Origin: Deltaproteobacteria bacterium
GTDB taxonomy: Bacteria; Bdellovibrionota_F; JAHFAK01
DNA: 26,721 nucleotides
Assembly: GCA_023250585.1 (NCBI GenBank)
Contig: JAHFAK010000015.1
Location: 1-26,721 of the forward strand
Direction of reading: 5' to 3'
A program made the translations under genes and the position numbers. Below, one piece after another: positions 6,430 to 14,360 of the stretch. A model generated the notes under the pieces. That model saw nothing but the letters and a program-made list of their open reading frames with translations. It was not told where the DNA came from and ran no database searches. The first letter of the stretch is position 1; each line of letters starts with the position of its first letter.

Positions 6430-8136
6430 ATGAAATATATATTAAAAACGCGCCTTGCTTATTTTGGTATTTTATTCTTTATTTTCGGAAGCTTCAATGG
6501 TCATAGCGTTGATATTTTTAATAAGAATATGGAAACGCATAAACCGTTGATTGATGGTGAACAACTGATTAAAATCATTGATCTTTGCCAGGCAAACCAT
6601 AATGACTCAGAATGCAAAACAATGATAAAAAGACTGCAAAAATTGCAAGGAATAGATCATACAGTATATACGATTATTCAACCATGTTTCGACGATCCCT
6701 TTTCACAAGGCTGCACAGAGTCTAAAAAAATCCTTAAGAAAATAAACGATCAGAATAAGCAAAAAAAGAAAATAGAAATCGAAAGAAAAAACAAAGAGAA
6801 AGAAGCTAAGGATCTAGAAAAGGCAGCAGAGACAAAAAACATTACTGAAAGAACCCAAAATCTTGATCGTCAATATACAATAAAGGATATCAAAAATTGT
6901 AGAGCATCAATAGATACTCCACAATGTACTAAGGCGCATAAATTTGCAACTTCATTACGAAAGTATCTCGATGAAATACAATATGATTCACTTATACAAC
7001 AGATTATGGGTGATCTGTATAAATATGGAGATCTCATAGATGAAGGATCTTTAAAATATTTTGACCAAAGAAGAGGTCCTTTAGATGATGATCAAGAAAT
7101 AATTGTAAATCTATTCTTTTTTAATAAAAAAGTAAGGATTACGAAAATTTTTAATCTTGATAACCATTCACACACAGAGCTCCTCAGACTTCTTCTTGAA
7201 TTAGATCTTGCAACTATTACTGAAAACAAAATAGCGTTGAATAAATATTGGATAAATTCTTATTCATTAGCAAATAATAAAGTCATGTATCTCCTCAATG
7301 ATTATCCTCAAGAACGATTGATTAAGAGTGATACAAATCCTGAGGGAAAGTCATCAGCGTTGTTATCGGAAACAAGCCATAGATTATTACGAAGGATAGA
7401 ACAAGATTATAAGACAAAAAGAATAAACTCTGACGGTATCGTTGCTGACTTTGGTTCAGGAACGGGAATTCAAGCAATCGCATTATTACTGCTCTATCCA
7501 GATATACAAAAAGCTATCGGACTTGAAATCGATGATCATAGTATGGATGTATCGGTTTTAAACGCACAACTGAATAATGTATATACAAAATTTGTTGTTC
7601 TAAATAACTACGATACCAATACTCTAACTAAAGAATTAAACGGAGAAAAATTAACTTTTGCTATCTCCAATCCCCCTTTCAATGTCGTACCTGAAAGTTT
7701 GAGTAAATATTTTTCAGTTTTTGGTGATGGAGGTGAACGAGGAGAGTTTGTAACAGGAATATTTTTAGAACAAGTTAATCAACATTTAGCTGATACTGGC
7801 GCTTTTTTATTTTATTCTGATCTACCTATAAATAGTAAGAAAGAATTTCTCATACAAAACTTGATTAAAGAAAAACTCCCCAATGGATTTGAATGTGCTA
7901 TTTTAGTCGATGCAACTGCCGGTTATAGTACAGATCAATATATCATAGGATTCACTGATTTTATTATCAAAAATAATCCTAAAAAAAGCTTTGCTCCTGA
8001 AGTAGCAACGCTTTTTTTAAGCCTCAATTTAAAAAAACATGATGTAATCGATTTTAAATCAGCAGTCGTTTATGTAAAGAAAAGCAAAAACAAATCTGAA
8101 TTTACTTTTGATGAATGGGATTTTAATGCTTTATAA
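6430..8136 (+). CDS. Exported NPPF-type SAM methyltransferase with CX8C repeats
   Basis: 568 residues. A signal peptide is seen at 1-26 (basic start, hydrophobic 10-20). The N-terminal region has three units with cysteines exactly nine residues apart, C53/C62, C86/C95 and C157/C166, each starting a helix-like stretch; six of the seven cysteines are in these pairs, as expected for disulfides outside the cytoplasm. Residues 100-145 are a charged Lys/Glu-rich probable coiled coil. The C-terminal domain is a class I methyltransferase: motif I VADFGSGTGIQA (338-349), acidic GLEIDD (364-369) and motif IV SNPPF (413-417). NPPF/Y motifs are known from enzymes that methylate amino groups of adenine, guanine or glutamine (RsmC, PrmC, DNA N6-adenine enzymes). 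Substrate unknown. TAAGGAG precedes the ATG. A secreted enzyme acting outside the cell is an inference. Confidence 0.75.
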   Translation: MKYILKTRLAYFGILFFIFGSFNGHSVDIFNKNMETHKPLIDGEQLIKIIDLCQANHNDSECKTMIKRLQKLQGIDHTVYTIIQPCFDDPFSQGCTESKKILKKINDQNKQKKKIEIERKNKEKEAKDLEKAAETKNITERTQNLDRQYTIKDIKNCRASIDTPQCTKAHKFATSLRKYLDEIQYDSLIQQIMGDLYKYGDLIDEGSLKYFDQRRGPLDDDQEIIVNLFFFNKKVRITKIFNLDNHSHTELLRLLLELDLATITENKIALNKYWINSYSLANNKVMYLLNDYPQERLIKSDTNPEGKSSALLSETSHRLLRRIEQDYKTKRINSDGIVADFGSGTGIQAIALLLLYPDIQKAIGLEIDDHSMDVSVLNAQLNNVYTKFVVLNNYDTNTLTKELNGEKLTFAISNPPFNVVPESLSKYFSVFGDGGERGEFVTGIFLEQVNQHLADTGAFLFYSDLPINSKKEFLIQNLIKEKLPNGFECAILVDATAGYSTDQYIIGFTDFIIKNNPKKSFAPEVATLFLSLNLKKHDVIDFKSAVVYVKKSKNKSEFTFDEWDFNAL

Positions 8137-8355
8137 GAAACCAACTAATATCTTGACATTATTATACTCACATCTTCCAGGCGCATATATGTTTAATCCT
8201 CTCTCGATTCCCAAATGAGGTATCATCGCAGGGAAAGGTGTGACACTACTTCCCGCCCGTTCAGGTATATGCATATCATCTAGAAGACAAAGTGTATTAA
8301 GTACGCTGTAATAATCGGCTATTTCTTTTAAACCTCGAAGAAAATTGGAAAGATA
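8131..8355 (-). pseudogene. Decayed ORF fragment on the minus strand
   Basis: A 74-codon open frame without a suitable start runs from just after a TGA (8356-8358) to TAA at 8131-8133, overlapping the methyltransferase stop by a few bases. It encodes YLSNFLRGLKEIADYYSVLN at its start and later PAMIPHLGIERGLNIYAPG, a composition that looks protein-like for such AT-rich DNA. The same frame continues upstream through several stops (8356 and beyond). I do not recognise the family. It could be the C-terminal remnant of a gene broken by the neighbouring repeats, or chance. Confidence 0.3.
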
Positions 8356-8509
8356 TCAGTTCATGCGTGCTCTTAATTATATTGTTTTAATGTCGAATCA
8401 TATGCATTTAGGTTCTCTCTGACCAACAAAAAATACTTGGATCTTCTCCTACAACCCTCGTTACATAAATATGCTTACACCCCAACGGTCGGGAAGTAGC
8501 GTCACACCT
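8236..8509. repeat. 274-bp region bounded by 24-base inverted repeats
   Basis: AGGTGTGACACTACTTCCCG (starting 8236, 24 bases to 8259) matches the reverse complement of 8486-8509 at 22 of 24 positions. GGGAAA precedes the left repeat and the right one is followed by TATTTTTCCCC, so similarity extends a little further. It looks like a mobile element with terminal repeats and a decayed interior, but the left arm also lies inside the decayed ORF. No transposase or target duplication is seen. Confidence 0.45.
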
Positions 8510-8580
8510 ATTTTTCCCCACCTATTTTTCCACCTATTTTTCTTTCACACCTATTTTTCTATTTTTTACACCTATTTTTT
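8505..8580. repeat. Five CACCTATTTTT tandem repeats
   Basis: CACCTATTTTT begins at 8505, 8519, 8531, 8548 and 8569, with irregular spacing of 12 to 21 bases. The first copy is continuous with the right inverted repeat (GTCACACCTATTTTTC), so the array looks like repeated partial copies of that element's end. Similar words, such as CACCTATATTTCT near 10895, occur elsewhere in the window. Confidence 0.6.
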
Positions 8581-8595
8581 AAAGAACCACAAATA

Positions 8596-8678
8596 ATCTA
8601 TATATTTATAGACTTTATAATAAATATATCTATATTTATATTGACTAAAATAGTAAAATAGTCTATAAATATATAGAT
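8596..8678 (+). promoter_or_regulatory. Operator and promoter of mobile mystery protein A
   Basis: ATCTATATATTTATAGACT (8596-8614) is perfectly inverted at 8660-8678. A similar half site (TATCTATATTTATA) lies at about 8627-8640. TTGACT (8641-8646), 17 bases, TATAAA (8664-8669) make a plausible promoter whose -10 is covered by the right arm. Binding by the downstream helix-turn-helix protein would block transcription, so autorepression is likely. Confidence 0.55.
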
Positions 8679-8698
8679 AATAATATTCAGAGGTTACT

Positions 8699-9169
8699 AT
8701 GCAAGCAAAGTATAAAAAACGTGTCCGAGAACAGCTCGATACAACATTAAAACATTTTGATTACCTCAAGACATTTCAGTCTCCGCCAAAAGGCTGGATT
8801 CAAGCTATTCGTAATGCGCTTGGCATGACTGGGGAACAACTTGCTCGTCGTTTACGTGTCAATAAACAGCGGGTCTCACGTATCGAACACGACGAGAAAC
8901 GAGGAAAACTTACTTTAGAAACGATTCAAAAAGTTTCACAAGCCCTCGATTGTATTTTTGTCTATGGGTTTTTACCCAGGGTGAGTCTTACGCATACGGT
9001 ACAAAAACAAGCTATGAAACTTGCAAAAAAACGTATGGCACGTACGAACCAAACCATGAGATTAGAAAAACAAGAGCTTGAAGAAAGTGAAAAAGAAAAG
9101 TCTTTTAAAGAACTTGTTGAAGATATTATTAATGAAATGCCAAAATCGCTTTGGGATATACATGACTAG
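8699..9169 (+). CDS. Mobile mystery protein A (HTH regulator)
   Basis: 156 residues, normal for this family. PPKGWIQAIRNALGMTGEQL (29-48) followed by ARRLRVNKQRVSRIEHDE (49-66) is an XRE-type helix-turn-helix with the family's characteristic PPxGWIxAIRxALGM lead-in. LDCIFVYGFLPR (83-94) is the other conserved block. The C-terminal half is charged and helical. The family is always found with mobile mystery protein B, a Fic-domain protein, and behaves like the regulatory or antitoxin half of a mobile pair; that role is inference from genomic association. It overlaps the B gene by 8 bases. Confidence 0.88.
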   Translation: MQAKYKKRVREQLDTTLKHFDYLKTFQSPPKGWIQAIRNALGMTGEQLARRLRVNKQRVSRIEHDEKRGKLTLETIQKVSQALDCIFVYGFLPRVSLTHTVQKQAMKLAKKRMARTNQTMRLEKQELEESEKEKSFKELVEDIINEMPKSLWDIHD

Positions 9170-9502
9170 ACAAAAACGAATTCAAGGAATAACTCCGCTC
9201 CACCCAGATGAGAGTGAAGGGCTTTTACTAACACACCTGACAGATCGAACGGAGTTCGATCGATGGGAACAAGATAATATCAATGAAGCTCTTGCATGGG
9301 TAGAAAAACATAAACCTCATGATATTCTCAATGAATCTTTTCTAAAATTACTCCATAAAAAAATGTTTTTCATCAGCCTGCTTTTAGTTGGGGAAATGCT
9401 CATCTTATTCACCACAATGATGACAGGAAAAGATATATTGACGCTTTAGTTGCTGCGGACCGCGGTGACTACAGAAAACTTCTGGAATTCGTAAGATCAT
9501 AA
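9162..9502 (+). pseudogene. Mobile mystery protein B (Fic family), broken
   Basis: ATG 9162 overlaps the A gene stop (ATGACTAG). The first 69 codons match the family's N-terminus: GITPLHPDESEGLLLTHL (8-25), then DILNESFLKLLHKKMF. From about 9366 the reading frame changes: frame 1 ends at TAG 9447-9449 in a meaningless hydrophobic tail, while another frame from 9371 encodes HQPAFSWGN, DDRKRYIDALVAADRGDY and KLLEFVRS and ends at TAA 9500-9502, the normal C-terminus of the family. The central Fic core, with HPFxxGNGR, is missing from both frames. Relative to about 195-200 residues for intact members, some 80-90 codons are deleted and the junction is out of frame. AMPylation activity must be lost. 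Confidence 0.85.
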
Positions 9503-9523
9503 ATGATTTTGTCAAATTTTCTT

Positions 9524-10837
9524 CTAACTTTTGACTTCAATAAGATTAACCGCATTACACTCTGCCTTGATACCATGTGACCGCAAAGCCAAAACTGCTT
9601 GGTCAACATAGCCTTCTTTTTCTAATAGCTCATTAATTTCAAGCGCAGAGTTATTGAATTCAGCAAGATCTAATGATTGTGTCAAAGGTAACCAACGATT
9701 TGATTGGGGATCTTTTTTTCCCAATCCATGTTCTTCAACAAGTTTTACAAAACGAGAATCAAAAGCATTAATAAATTTTTTATCCTCTCGTAATATTTTC
9801 AAATAACGGATGAGAGTATCTTTTTCAGCATATGAGCGATGCATAGAAAAAAAGATCCACGGACGGAGAGGATACAGACAATCAATACTGAAACTAAACG
9901 ATACTTCATTAAGCACTCCATCTGCTTTTTTGTACGTAAAATATGCAGAACTGAGGCCTTTGATCCAGTCAGTACCGCAAAAGAACATGCCGCCTTCTTT
10001 TAAAATTTTACTTATCCAATCAAGCGTCTGAAGACGGAACGTTTCATCATAGTAAACGCTGACATTGAATAAACGCGCGACAGCGATATTATCAATCTCA
10101 ACACTCCCAATTTTGCCAGTCATAAAAGTTACATTCGGCCGAGTATAGAGTTTAAACGGATTACAAAAAAGATGATGCCCCTCTATTTCTATTTCGTCCG
10201 TACGTTTGTCTGTCTTGAATTTTGCAAAAAGCTTTTTAGCCGCGCTCACTATATCTTCACGAATTTTTGTTATCTCATCTGCTGAATTTTGTAATGTCAC
10301 TTTACGATGAAGAGCATCTGACCACATAAAACGTAAATTTTCTTGCCCATCAAAGCATCCATAATAACCATGATTATTGGTAACAAGATAAGGATAAAAA
10401 GATGGATCCACGCCGATAACATTCCAGTTCGATAAACGCTCAGCTGCTTCCACTGTCGTAATTGGTGGAAAACCGCAGCCAAGATCGAGGAGGCACGGAC
10501 GCGTGCCCGACGGTACTGGAAGGCTTGCTATCAGCTGATCAATACGCATATGCCGATCTGGGGTTGTAATGGGCGGAATGAATGGTGCCTTAGAATCAAG
10601 AAACGTATTACGTGGCAGGCCTTCGGCTAACTCAAAAACGAAATGAGGCGATAATTCAGTAATCCCCAAGCCAGCCTGACGGTAACGTGATAAAATAATA
10701 TCCACACCTTCAAAATATTTCGGGTTATTATACGTTTCAAGTTTCGCAAGAATAGCAAGAAAATCAGCAGATAACCCCCTATTAAAATATCGCTGATTAA
10801 TATCATTAAGAAATTCTGCACTCTGTTTAATTACCAT
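9524..10837 (-). CDS. SAM-dependent methyltransferase, function unknown
   Basis: 437 residues from the chosen start; an upstream in-frame ATG at 10900 exists, but AGAAAGGA lies 9 bases before the ATG at 10837. The SAM-binding motif I is LLDLGCGFPP (116-125) and the following acidic strand end is VIGVDPS, so it is a class I Rossmann methyltransferase. GGMFFCGTDW further on resembles the strand 5 region. Long N- and C-terminal extensions contain no motif I know, and no signal peptide or membrane segment is present. It is divergent from manB, and the 160 bases between hold the manB promoter. Substrate cannot be predicted. Confidence 0.75.
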   Translation of the reverse strand: MVIKQSAEFLNDINQRYFNRGLSADFLAILAKLETYNNPKYFEGVDIILSRYRQAGLGITELSPHFVFELAEGLPRNTFLDSKAPFIPPITTPDRHMRIDQLIASLPVPSGTRPCLLDLGCGFPPITTVEAAERLSNWNVIGVDPSFYPYLVTNNHGYYGCFDGQENLRFMWSDALHRKVTLQNSADEITKIREDIVSAAKKLFAKFKTDKRTDEIEIEGHHLFCNPFKLYTRPNVTFMTGKIGSVEIDNIAVARLFNVSVYYDETFRLQTLDWISKILKEGGMFFCGTDWIKGLSSAYFTYKKADGVLNEVSFSFSIDCLYPLRPWIFFSMHRSYAEKDTLIRYLKILREDKKFINAFDSRFVKLVEEHGLGKKDPQSNRWLPLTQSLDLAEFNNSALEINELLEKEGYVDQAVLALRSHGIKAECNAVNLIEVKS

Positions 10838-10935
10838 GTTTCGATTCCTTTCTTTTGTCATATGATTAAAGCATTGCCACCAACTGTGTGTCAAAGGCAC
10901 CTATATTTCTAAAAAGTGCCCTCGCTGACTTCCGG

Positions 10936-10964
10936 TTGATTTGTAACTACGAATCCTGTATGTA
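10936..10964 (+). promoter_or_regulatory. Candidate promoter of the manB operon
   Basis: TTGATT (10936-10941), 17 bases, TATGTA (10959-10964), about 35 bases before the manB ATG, which has AAGAGGT as ribosome binding site. Moderate match to sigma-70 consensus. Confidence 0.4.
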
Positions 10965-10999
10965 AAATCAAAATATTCTTATCATTCAAGAGGTACACT

Positions 11000-12358
11000 A
11001 TGAATTCAGAAATATTTAGACAATACGATATTCGTGGAATCGTTAATCAAGATTTAACACGCGACGTGGCTCACAATATTGGTCGAGCATATGGAACGAT
11101 GTTGCGATCAGCAAAAAAACATACGATAACTCTTGCGCGTGATTGTCGCTTAAGTGGGGTAGCTCTGTATGAAGCCTTTGCTCATGGAGTACTTGCAACG
11201 GGAATACATATTATCGATTTAGAAATAACTCCGACTCCCTGTCTCTACTTTTCACTTCATCATATTGTTGATGTCGATGGAGGGGTAATCATTACAGGAA
11301 GTCATAATCCTGCCGAATACAATGGATTTAAACTTGCCATTGGAAAAACAACAATTCATGGCGAGACAATTCAAGAGTTAAAAAAAATTATTGAATCAAA
11401 AAATTTCATTATTGGACGAGGAACGTTGCAGTCATATGATATAATCACCCCATATATTGACCACCTTGCTGACGACATCAAAATTTCCAATAAAAATATT
11501 TCATTTGCTCTTGATGGAGGCAATGGAACTGGCGGCCCGGTAGCTGTACAACTTTTTAAAAAATTAGGCGTGCCTCCTCGCGATGAACTTTTTATTGAAA
11601 TGGATGGGCAGTTTCCGAATCATCATCCGGATCCTACTGTTCCCGAAAATTTACAAGACCTTATTACAAGCGTCCGAGAAAAAAAACTCAATGTTGGAAT
11701 TGCTTTTGATGGAGATGCTGATCGCATTGGCGCCATTGATGATAAAGGAAATATTTTATGGGGCGATGAACTCATGATCCTTTTTGCTCGTGATATTTTA
11801 CAAGCTAAAAAACAGGGAACATTTATTTCTGAAGTAAAATCATCACAAGTTATGTATGACGATATAGAAAAGCATGGGGGCAAAGCAATCATGTGGAAAA
11901 CAGGACATTCGCTCATTAAAGAAAAGATGCAAGAAGTTGGTGCACTCCTTGCCGGTGAAATGAGCGGACATATTTTCTTTGCCGATCGCTATTTCGGTTA
12001 TGATGATGCAATTTATGCTGCTGCTCGGCTTGTAGAAATCATCTCAAAAAATACAGTCCCTCTTTCGGAACTGCTTCGTGATCTTCCTAAAACTTTTAAA
12101 ACACCTGAAATTCGTGTTGATTGCCCAGATACAAAGAAATTTTCTATTGTTTCAAAAATTACTGAGCATTACAAAAAAACACATGCCGTTATTGATATTG
12201 ATGGAGCACGAATTCAATTTCAGGATGGCTGGGGTTTAGTACGTGCTTCAAATACTCAGCCGGTGCTTGTATTACGATTTGAAGCTCAATCGGAAACAAC
12301 CCTTAAAAAGATACAGACTGACATAGAAGGAACTCTAGAAAAATTTCTTAAAGATTAG
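11000..12358 (+). CDS. manB: Phosphomannomutase/phosphoglucomutase
   Basis: 452 residues, standard for the alpha-D-phosphohexomutase family. It interconverts mannose 6-phosphate and mannose 1-phosphate, usually also glucose phosphates. EIFRQYDIRGIV (4-15) is the typical N-terminus. The catalytic phosphoserine is S101 in ITGSHNPAEYNGFK (98-111), the Mg site is DGDADR (237-242), the sugar-binding loop is GEMSGH (319-324) and the phosphate-binding loop is RASNTQP (415-421). All catalytic elements are intact. The next gene, manC, starts 8 bases on, so mannose is the likely main substrate, feeding GDP-mannose for polysaccharide or glycan. AlgC-type dual specificity is possible. Confidence 0.93.
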   Translation: MNSEIFRQYDIRGIVNQDLTRDVAHNIGRAYGTMLRSAKKHTITLARDCRLSGVALYEAFAHGVLATGIHIIDLEITPTPCLYFSLHHIVDVDGGVIITGSHNPAEYNGFKLAIGKTTIHGETIQELKKIIESKNFIIGRGTLQSYDIITPYIDHLADDIKISNKNISFALDGGNGTGGPVAVQLFKKLGVPPRDELFIEMDGQFPNHHPDPTVPENLQDLITSVREKKLNVGIAFDGDADRIGAIDDKGNILWGDELMILFARDILQAKKQGTFISEVKSSQVMYDDIEKHGGKAIMWKTGHSLIKEKMQEVGALLAGEMSGHIFFADRYFGYDDAIYAAARLVEIISKNTVPLSELLRDLPKTFKTPEIRVDCPDTKKFSIVSKITEHYKKTHAVIDIDGARIQFQDGWGLVRASNTQPVLVLRFEAQSETTLKKIQTDIEGTLEKFLKD

Positions 12359-12366
12359 GGATACGT

Positions 12367-13425
12367 ATGTTTGCAGTAATTATGGCAGGTGGTAGCGGAA
12401 CTCGCTTTTGGCCACTATCACGAAAAAAATCACCAAAGCAATTTTCATCAATCACTGGCAACAGTTCATTACTATATGAAACAATACAAAGAATACGTGA
12501 TTATTTCCCTTACGAAAAAATTCTGATTGTAGGAAGAGAAGATCATAGAGATCTGATTTACAAAGAAGCTTCCATGCTTCCAAAAGAAAATATTCTTCTT
12601 GAGCCGGTAGGAAAAAATACTGCTCCTTGTATTGCATTTGCAGCAATGTGGATTGCAGAGCGAAACCCCTGCGAAAAGATGCTCATTCTGCCTTCAGATC
12701 ATATAATCAAACCAAAGGAAAAATTATTAGAAGATATAAAAGCTATTGATTATTTTCTCAATGATAATGATGCTCTTATCGCCTTAGGTATTAAGCCTGC
12801 TTCTCCACACACAGGTTATGGATATATTGAATTAAGCACAGCCTCTGTTAGCTCCCCATTTTATTCAGTACAATCATTTACTGAAAAACCAGATGTGGAA
12901 ACTGCACAAAAATTTATTCACAATGGAAATTACCTTTGGAATGCGGGAATGTTTGCATGGAACGTACGTACGATTCTAACGGCATTTGAAGAACATCTTC
13001 CCCATATCTATGAGGTAATACATGAGCTTGCTCCCTATTTAACTAAAAAAGATTATAGTCGTGAATTAAAAAAAGCGTATAGCGCATTTGAAACTATTTC
13101 CATCGATTATGGCATCATGGAAAAAGTACGCAATGTTATGGCATATAAATGTGATTTTACATGGAACGACGTTGGAAGTTTCGATAGCATCTATCGGCTT
13201 CTTGACAAAGACACTTCTGGAAACATTTTTGAGAACGACCATTACAATTTTGATTCTAAAGGAATGTATATAAAGAGCAAAAAATTTGTCGCCACTATAG
13301 GTATTGAGGATGTCATTGTTATTGATACTGATGATGCCCTACTGCTCTGTAAACGCGATAGATCAGAAGAAATCAAAAAAATTATGGATTATCTTAACAA
13401 AGAGAAAAAAACTTCACTCATATAA
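12367..13425 (+). CDS. manC: Mannose-1-phosphate guanylyltransferase
   Basis: 352 residues. It joins GTP and mannose 1-phosphate to GDP-mannose. The nucleotide-binding signature GGSGTRFWPLSRKKSPKQ is at 8-25, the metal-site LPSDH at 108-112, the sugar-binding FTEKPD at 171-176 and YLWNAGMFAWN at 189-199. The length matches single-function enzymes; the isomerase cupin domain of bifunctional ManC/AlgA is absent, so mannose 6-phosphate isomerase must be encoded elsewhere. It forms an operon with manB upstream and miaA 5 bases downstream. Confidence 0.93.
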   Translation: MFAVIMAGGSGTRFWPLSRKKSPKQFSSITGNSSLLYETIQRIRDYFPYEKILIVGREDHRDLIYKEASMLPKENILLEPVGKNTAPCIAFAAMWIAERNPCEKMLILPSDHIIKPKEKLLEDIKAIDYFLNDNDALIALGIKPASPHTGYGYIELSTASVSSPFYSVQSFTEKPDVETAQKFIHNGNYLWNAGMFAWNVRTILTAFEEHLPHIYEVIHELAPYLTKKDYSRELKKAYSAFETISIDYGIMEKVRNVMAYKCDFTWNDVGSFDSIYRLLDKDTSGNIFENDHYNFDSKGMYIKSKKFVATIGIEDVIVIDTDDALLLCKRDRSEEIKKIMDYLNKEKKTSLI

Positions 13426-13430
13426 TCCTC

Positions 13431-14360
13431 ATGCAAGAGTCTAAACCAAAACTTCTGATTCTTCTTGGCCCAACAGCTTGCCGTAAAACATACTATTCTC
13501 TGTTACTTGCCCAGCAACATAACGCTGAAATTATTTCCGCCGATTCAATGCTGATTTATAAACATCTCGATATTGGAACTGCAAAGCCTTCAAAAAAAGA
13601 GCAATTAAAAATCCCTCATCACATGATTGATGTAATTAATCCTGATGAATATTTCAGCGCCAAAGATTTTGAAATAGCAGTTGATAAAATTATAAGCGAT
13701 ATTCACAAAAGAGGAAAAAGTATCATTGTTGTCGGGGGCACAGGCTTTTTCATTAAAGCTCTTACGCATGGATTATTTGATCTTCCGAAAGATCATCTTT
13801 TCGAAATTCGTGAAAAATTAGAAATGGAAGACACGGAAAAACTCTATGAACGACTCATTGTTATTGATCCTGAAAAAGCCCGTGTCATTCATCATCATGA
13901 TCGTTTTCGTATAATACGCGCACTTGAAGTTTTTGATCTCACCGGAAAGCCTATTTCTGAATTTCAACACGAGCATGCCTATAACAAAAAAAAATATCAG
14001 TATATAAAAATGGGCCTCTTTCTTGAACGTCCGGTCATGTATGAAGCAATCAATAATCGTGTTGATCATATGATGCATTCGGGATTAGAAGACGAAGTAC
14101 GAAAACTGCTCGCTATGGGATATGGAAAACAGCACAAGCCACTTGCATGTTTTGCGTATTCGTATTTCATCGATGCATGCAAACATGGTATCTCTCTTAG
14201 AGAAGCTCTCGAAAAAACGAAACAAGAAACAAGAAAATTTGCTAAACGACAAATGACATGGTATAAAAAGGATAAAGAAATACATTGGTTTCATGCGATT
14301 AAGGATGAAAAAAATATTCTTAAATGCTGTAATGATTTTTTTAAGGGAGGTATCTCATGA
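13431..14360 (+). CDS. miaA: tRNA dimethylallyltransferase (MiaA), divergent
   Basis: 309 residues, normal length. MiaA adds a dimethylallyl group to A37 of tRNAs reading UNN codons. Recognisable blocks are ISADSMLIYKHLDIGTAKPS (35-54), IPHHMIDVINPDEYFSAKDF (61-80), VGGTGFF (101-107), RFRIIRALEVFDLTGKPI (158-175) and FAKRQMTW (270-277). Two usually invariant places are changed: the P-loop is GPTACRKT (13-20) where GPTASGKT is expected, so the Gly before Lys is Arg18, and the late GYKE block reads AYSY (242-245). The frame is intact throughout, so either the enzyme tolerates these changes or activity is reduced or lost. It starts 5 bases after manC without a clear Shine-Dalgarno and overlaps the next gene by 4 bases. 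Confidence 0.88.
   Translation: MQESKPKLLILLGPTACRKTYYSLLLAQQHNAEIISADSMLIYKHLDIGTAKPSKKEQLKIPHHMIDVINPDEYFSAKDFEIAVDKIISDIHKRGKSIIVVGGTGFFIKALTHGLFDLPKDHLFEIREKLEMEDTEKLYERLIVIDPEKARVIHHHDRFRIIRALEVFDLTGKPISEFQHEHAYNKKKYQYIKMGLFLERPVMYEAINNRVDHMMHSGLEDEVRKLLAMGYGKQHKPLACFAYSYFIDACKHGISLREALEKTKQETRKFAKRQMTWYKKDKEIHWFHAIKDEKNILKCCNDFFKGGIS

Larger units (their letters stand above)
8137..8698. other. Gene-poor region with inverted and tandem repeats
   Basis: These 562 bases lack an intact gene. They hold the decayed minus-strand ORF, a pair of 24-base inverted repeats (8236-8259, 8486-8509), five CACCTATTTTT repeats (8505-8580) and the operator-promoter region of the next gene (8596-8678). 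The density of repeats suggests a former mobile element or an insertion hot spot. Confidence 0.7.

Noticed and set aside
8596-8678. AT-rich inverted repeats as a possible replication origin
   Set aside because: No DnaA-box cluster is seen, and the repeats are well explained as an operator for the adjacent regulator.
9078-9161. Upstream extension of the mobile mystery B reading frame
   Set aside because: The frame is open but overlaps the A gene; family length and the ATGACTAG overlap support the start at 9162.
10894-10919. GGCAC-GTGCC hairpin containing TCTAAAAAGTGCCC, like the end of the 125-bp element
   Set aside because: Only about 14 bases match and the rest of the element is missing, so it is too short to call a copy.
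11623-11916. 97-codon minus-strand ORF inside manB
   Set aside because: Antisense to an intact, well-conserved gene with all catalytic motifs; typical shadow frame.
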